From: Lachnospiraceae bacterium UBA3282
Lineage (GTDB): Bacteria > Bacillota > Clostridia > Lachnospirales > Lachnospiraceae
Assembly: GCA_002361735.1 (NCBI GenBank)
Contig: DETS01000110.1
Coordinates: 1 to 8,184 of the forward strand
DNA: 8,184 bases
Reading direction: 5' to 3'
A program made the translations under genes and the position numbers. The notes under the pieces are model-generated. The model had not been told where the DNA came from. It did not search any database and saw only the letters and a program-made list of their open reading frames with translations. The first letter of the stretch is position 1, and each line of letters opens with the position of its first letter. This document shows, in pieces, positions 5,372-8,184 of this stretch.

Positions 5372-6100
5372 ATGGAGAGAGAAAAAAGGGAGAATTGTGA
5401 CAAAATTGTCAGAAATGCACTGCTTCTGTTATTATGCGTTGCGACGGGATTTGTTATGCGGGGCGGCGCGCGTCTGGTATCTTCGAGCCGAATCGGGACA
5501 GACGGAGAAGTAAAGGTAAAACCCTGCGTCGTCATAGACGCCGGACACGGAGGGGCCGATCCGGGCAAAGTGGGTGTTGACGGCAGCTTGGAGAAGGATA
5601 TCAACTTAAAGATTGCGAAAAAGCTGGCTGCCTTTCTCACGGCGGCGGATGTGGATGTGGTTCTGACCAGAGAGACTGACGCGGGTCTTTATGACGAGAA
5701 TATTTCCAATAAAAAAGTGCAGGATATGAAGAACAGGGTGGCTCTTATCGAGGAGAAAAAGCCAGCGCTGACGGTGAGTATCCATCAGAACAGTTACCAT
5801 GAAGAGTATGTGCACGGTGCACAGGTATTTTATTACGGGGGCAGTCAGGAGAGTAAGGCACTGGCGGAGCGGATCCAGCAGGTTCTGGCGGCGGAGATTG
5901 ATCCGGACAACGCCAGACAGGCCAAAGCAAACGACAGTTATTATCTCCTGAAAAAGACCTCCACTCCTATCGTTATCGTGGAGTGCGGTTTCCTCTCAAA
6001 TTATGAGGAGGCGCAGAAGCTGTCCTCGGAGCTTTATCAGGAAAAGACGGCATGGGCAATCCATCTGGCCGTTTTGAATTATCTTAATAAAGAAGGATAA
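5372..6100 (+). CDS. cwlD: N-acetylmuramoyl-L-alanine amidase, CwlD-like
   Basis: This amidase_3-family zinc enzyme cleaves the bond between muramic acid and L-alanine of the peptidoglycan stem peptide. It has 242 residues: a short basic N-terminus, one membrane segment (about 15-29, LLLLLCVATGFVM) and a single catalytic domain from about 50. Zinc ligands and catalytic residues are all visible: His59 in DAGHGGADPG, Glu74 in SLEKDINL, His138 in SIHQN and Glu204 in VECGFLSN. The size, single anchor and lack of wall-binding repeats match CwlD, which prepares muramic-delta-lactam in spore cortex. A general wall amidase cannot be excluded. The start at 5372 has only GGTGG three bases upstream, a short spacing, but no better start precedes the membrane segment. 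The stop lies 4 bases before sua5. Confidence 0.9.
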   Translation: MEREKRENCDKIVRNALLLLLCVATGFVMRGGARLVSSSRIGTDGEVKVKPCVVIDAGHGGADPGKVGVDGSLEKDINLKIAKKLAAFLTAADVDVVLTRETDAGLYDENISNKKVQDMKNRVALIEEKKPALTVSIHQNSYHEEYVHGAQVFYYGGSQESKALAERIQQVLAAEIDPDNARQAKANDSYYLLKKTSTPIVIVECGFLSNYEEAQKLSSELYQEKTAWAIHLAVLNYLNKEG

Positions 6101-6104
6101 GCAA

Positions 6105-7169
6105 GTGAATACGAAAGTGGTTCGGATCGACGAACAACATATAGACAACGCGCGGATCAGGGAGGCGGGGGAGATCATCAAAACGGGCGGTTTGGTGGCT
6201 TTCCCGACGGAGACGGTATACGGGCTGGGAGGAGATGCGCTCAACCCAGCTTCGTCAAAAAAAATTTATGAGGCGAAGGGCAGGCCTTCCGACAATCCGC
6301 TGATTGTACACATTGCAAGTATGGACGCTCTGCCGGCCATTGTAAAGAATGTGCCGGAGACGGCGAAAAAGCTGGCGGCAGCATTCTGGCCGGGGCCACT
6401 GACTATGATTCTGGAAAAGTCAGAGGCTGTTCCGAAGGAGACTACGGGCGGGCTTGATACGGTGGCGGTGCGCATGCCTTCTCATCCGACGGCGCTGGCT
6501 TTTATCAGGGAGGCAGGCGGCTATGTGGCGGCGCCCAGCGCGAACCGATCTGGCAGGCCAAGCCCTACTGTGGCAGATTATGTGGCGGAAGATCTGGACG
6601 GCAGGATAGAGATGATACTGGATGGCGGCGATGTGGAGCTGGGGCTGGAGTCTACAATTGTAGATTTAACAGTGGAACCGCCGGTGATTCTGAGACCGGG
6701 TTTCGTCACGGAGGAGGATCTTGTCAGAGTGCTTGGGCAGGTGGAACAGGATGCCACGCTCTTTGCGGATGACAGTGGACAAGCCCCGAAAGCGCCGGGT
6801 ATGAAGTACAGGCATTACGCGCCGAAGGGTGAACTCACGATTGTCAGGGGTTCTGCGGCGGCAGTGACGGATTACATCAACACCAGTCTTTCCGAAGGCA
6901 GAGAAAATAATAAAAAAACGGGCGTTATAGCAACGGACGAGACGATTGGAAGCTACAGGGCGGATGTACTGCGCAGTGTGGGAAAAAGGACGGATGTAAA
7001 TGCGGTGGCAAAAGGGTTGTACCGGATTTTGCGGGAGTTTGACGACGAGGGCGTCGAGTTGATTTACTCGGAGAGCTTTGACGGGGGCGGCGTGTCACAG
7101 GCTGTTATGAACCGGCTGCTAAAGGCGGCCGGACACAGAGTTATAGATGTATCATGCAAAAGGAGGTAA
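6105..7169 (+). CDS. sua5: L-threonylcarbamoyladenylate synthase (Sua5 type)
   Basis: The enzyme makes threonylcarbamoyl-AMP from threonine, bicarbonate and ATP, the first step of t6A formation at position 37 of ANN-decoding tRNAs. The TsaBDE proteins complete the transfer in the cytoplasm. The 354-residue length is that of the two-domain Sua5 form, not the short TsaC/YrdC. A YrdC domain (about 15-200) carries TETVYGLGGDALN (35-47), KGRPSDNPLIVHI (58-70), WPGPLT (95-100) and APSANRSGRPSPT (143-155). The linker APGMKYRHYAPKG (230-242) precedes the C-terminal Sua5 domain, whose linker closes over the active site. The start is GTG 6105, with AGAAGGA (6091-6097) 7 bases upstream, inside the end of the amidase gene. 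This tight coupling implies one transcript. Confidence 0.95.
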   Translation: MNTKVVRIDEQHIDNARIREAGEIIKTGGLVAFPTETVYGLGGDALNPASSKKIYEAKGRPSDNPLIVHIASMDALPAIVKNVPETAKKLAAAFWPGPLTMILEKSEAVPKETTGGLDTVAVRMPSHPTALAFIREAGGYVAAPSANRSGRPSPTVADYVAEDLDGRIEMILDGGDVELGLESTIVDLTVEPPVILRPGFVTEEDLVRVLGQVEQDATLFADDSGQAPKAPGMKYRHYAPKGELTIVRGSAAAVTDYINTSLSEGRENNKKTGVIATDETIGSYRADVLRSVGKRTDVNAVAKGLYRILREFDDEGVELIYSESFDGGGVSQAVMNRLLKAAGHRVIDVSCKRR

Positions 7170-7174
7170 AAAGG

Positions 7175-7603
7175 ATGATAGCAATCGGAAGTGACCACGG
7201 CGGATATGATTTGAAACAGAAGGTAATTGCACATTTGGAGGAACGGGGGCTTGCGTGCAGGGATTTTGGCTGCCCGGACAAAAATTCCTGCGATTATCCG
7301 GTTTATGGTGCGGCGGTGGCAAAGGCGGTAGCCTCGGGAGAGTGCGACAGGGGTATTGTGATCTGTACCACGGGCATCGGTATCTCCATCACGGCGAACA
7401 AAGTGAAGGGGATTCGCTGTGCGCTCTGCGGCGATCCGGTATCCGCAAGACTTACAAGGGAACACAACGATGCGAACGTGCTTGCCATGGGAGCAGCGAT
7501 TATCGGAGAGAGAGTAGCGCTTAATATTGTAGATATTTTTATGGATACGCCCTTCTCCGACGAAGAGAAGCATCAGAGAAGAATCAATCAGATTGAAAGT
7601 TGA
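7175..7603 (+). CDS. rpiB: Ribose-5-phosphate isomerase B
   Basis: This enzyme interconverts ribose 5-phosphate and ribulose 5-phosphate in the non-oxidative pentose phosphate pathway. It is a 142-residue protein of the RpiB/LacAB family at full normal length. The motif IGSDHGGYDLK (4-14) binds the phosphosugar, CTTGIGISITANK holds the catalytic cysteine Cys64 and the anion-hole glycines, and EHNDANVLAMG contains the conserved His97-Asn98 region. The related sugar isomerases (galactose-6-phosphate, allose-6-phosphate) are hard to separate by eye, but the Cys64 context is that of RpiB. I chose ATG 7175 because AGGAGG (7161-7166) lies 8 bases upstream. An in-frame ATG at 7154 would place that ribosome site inside the gene. 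The ribosome site overlaps the sua5 stop, so the two are translationally close. Confidence 0.94.
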   Translation: MIAIGSDHGGYDLKQKVIAHLEERGLACRDFGCPDKNSCDYPVYGAAVAKAVASGECDRGIVICTTGIGISITANKVKGIRCALCGDPVSARLTREHNDANVLAMGAAIIGERVALNIVDIFMDTPFSDEEKHQRRINQIES

Positions 7604-7614
7604 CGGTTGTTATT

Positions 7615-8184
7615 ATGGAGATGAAACGAAGAGCGGCCGGGTGTCTGGCTTTGATTCTGCTTTGCGGTATGGTGCCGCTCTCCGTGCAGGCTACGGAGGA
7701 GACCAGACAGCAGATCCGGGAGGCGGAGCAGCAGAGGGAAGAGACGGAAAGCAGGCTGGATGAGACGGAGGAAAACCTGAGGGGTTTAAACGAGCAGCAT
7801 GACTCTCTGCAGGGAACACTCTCCACATTAAATACGGAGCTTGCCCAGGTGAGCAATAATCTGAATGACCTGGAGGAACAGATTGCGGACAAGGAAGCGG
7901 AAATCGACGACCTTGAGGAGGATATCGCTCAGGTGGAAGAGGAGCTCGCGGAGGCCATCGCTTTGAAGGACGAACAGTATGCCACTATGAAAAGGCAGAT
8001 TCAGTTTACTTATGAGCGCAGCAGTAATCTGTACATGGAATTGTTTTTTTCCTCGGGGAGTCTGTCTGACTTTCTGAATAAAAATGAGTATATTGAGCAG
8101 CTTTCCGCTTATCAAAAGAAGGTGTTGGACGAGTATAAGGCGGCCCAGGCAGCCATGGAGCAGAAGCAGGAGGAGCTGGAACTT
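7615..8184 (+). CDS. Secreted coiled-coil protein of the PcsB/EnvC murein-hydrolase type, partial: C-terminus beyond window
   Basis: The open frame gives 190 residues to the window end. A signal peptide is clear: basic MEMKRRAAG, a hydrophobic core (about 9-22) and a likely cleavage after VQA at residue 26. A long, charged, heptad-rich coiled coil runs from about 28 to at least 120, rich in Glu, Gln and Leu. After it, TYERSSNLYMELFFSSGSLS (about 132-151) matches the conserved break in PcsB, CwlO and EnvC-like proteins. The coil then resumes. In that family, N-terminal coils bind FtsEX or regulate a C-terminal NlpC/P60, CHAP or M23 peptidase; any such domain is outside the window. The start is uncertain: ATG 7615 has no good ribosome site, while ATG 7621 is directly preceded by GGAG. 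rpiB ends 11 bases upstream, so translation may be coupled. Confidence 0.82.
   Translation, partial: MEMKRRAAGCLALILLCGMVPLSVQATEETRQQIREAEQQREETESRLDETEENLRGLNEQHDSLQGTLSTLNTELAQVSNNLNDLEEQIADKEAEIDDLEEDIAQVEEELAEAIALKDEQYATMKRQIQFTYERSSNLYMELFFSSGSLSDFLNKNEYIEQLSAYQKKVLDEYKAAQAAMEQKQEELEL

Overview
The gene set suggests an anaerobic, low-to-moderate GC Firmicute of the class Clostridia, most likely a Lachnospiraceae-type genome. This is inferred from a fermentative pyruvate formate-lyase, an HCP-associated DUF1858 protein, a MecA-type ClpC adaptor and a CwlD-type amidase, all with strong AGGAGG-type ribosome sites and sigma-A-like promoters. No phage, transposase, CRISPR or tRNA/rRNA signal was seen.

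Layout. Bases 1-1467 (minus) hold the N-terminal two thirds of pflB. Bases 1468-1814 are a divergent regulatory region between pflB and a 66-aa DUF1858 gene (1815-2015, plus). It has a clear promoter on each strand, a long AT-rich dyad between them, and a small hairpin near the 5' end of each predicted transcript. A bidirectional terminator (2036-2084) separates DUF1858 from a convergent mecA-like gene (2133-2906, minus). Bases 2907-3598 contain no convincing protein gene. A good plus-strand promoter there (-10 at 3069-3074) should start RNA at about 3081. From that point the sequence can fold into a long, interrupted rod whose two ends (3083-3096 and 3306-3318) pair with each other. This is the best candidate in the window for an unannotated structured RNA. 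A T-rich tract follows at 3371-3393.

From 3486 onward lies a plus-strand cell-envelope and housekeeping cluster. It starts with an extended -10 promoter and a GC-rich leader hairpin. The genes are a membrane-anchored SH3 plus GH18 glycosidase (3599-5314), a CwlD-like N-acetylmuramoyl-L-alanine amidase (5372-6100), the tRNA t6A enzyme Sua5/TsaC (6105-7169), ribose-5-phosphate isomerase B (7175-7603) and the start of a secreted coiled-coil protein of the PcsB/EnvC type (7615 to the window end). The last four are spaced 4, 5 and 11 bases apart and look co-transcribed. Three of the five products act on, or are exported to, the cell wall, and the CwlD homologue hints at a spore former. All functional calls come from reading motifs; no database search was possible.
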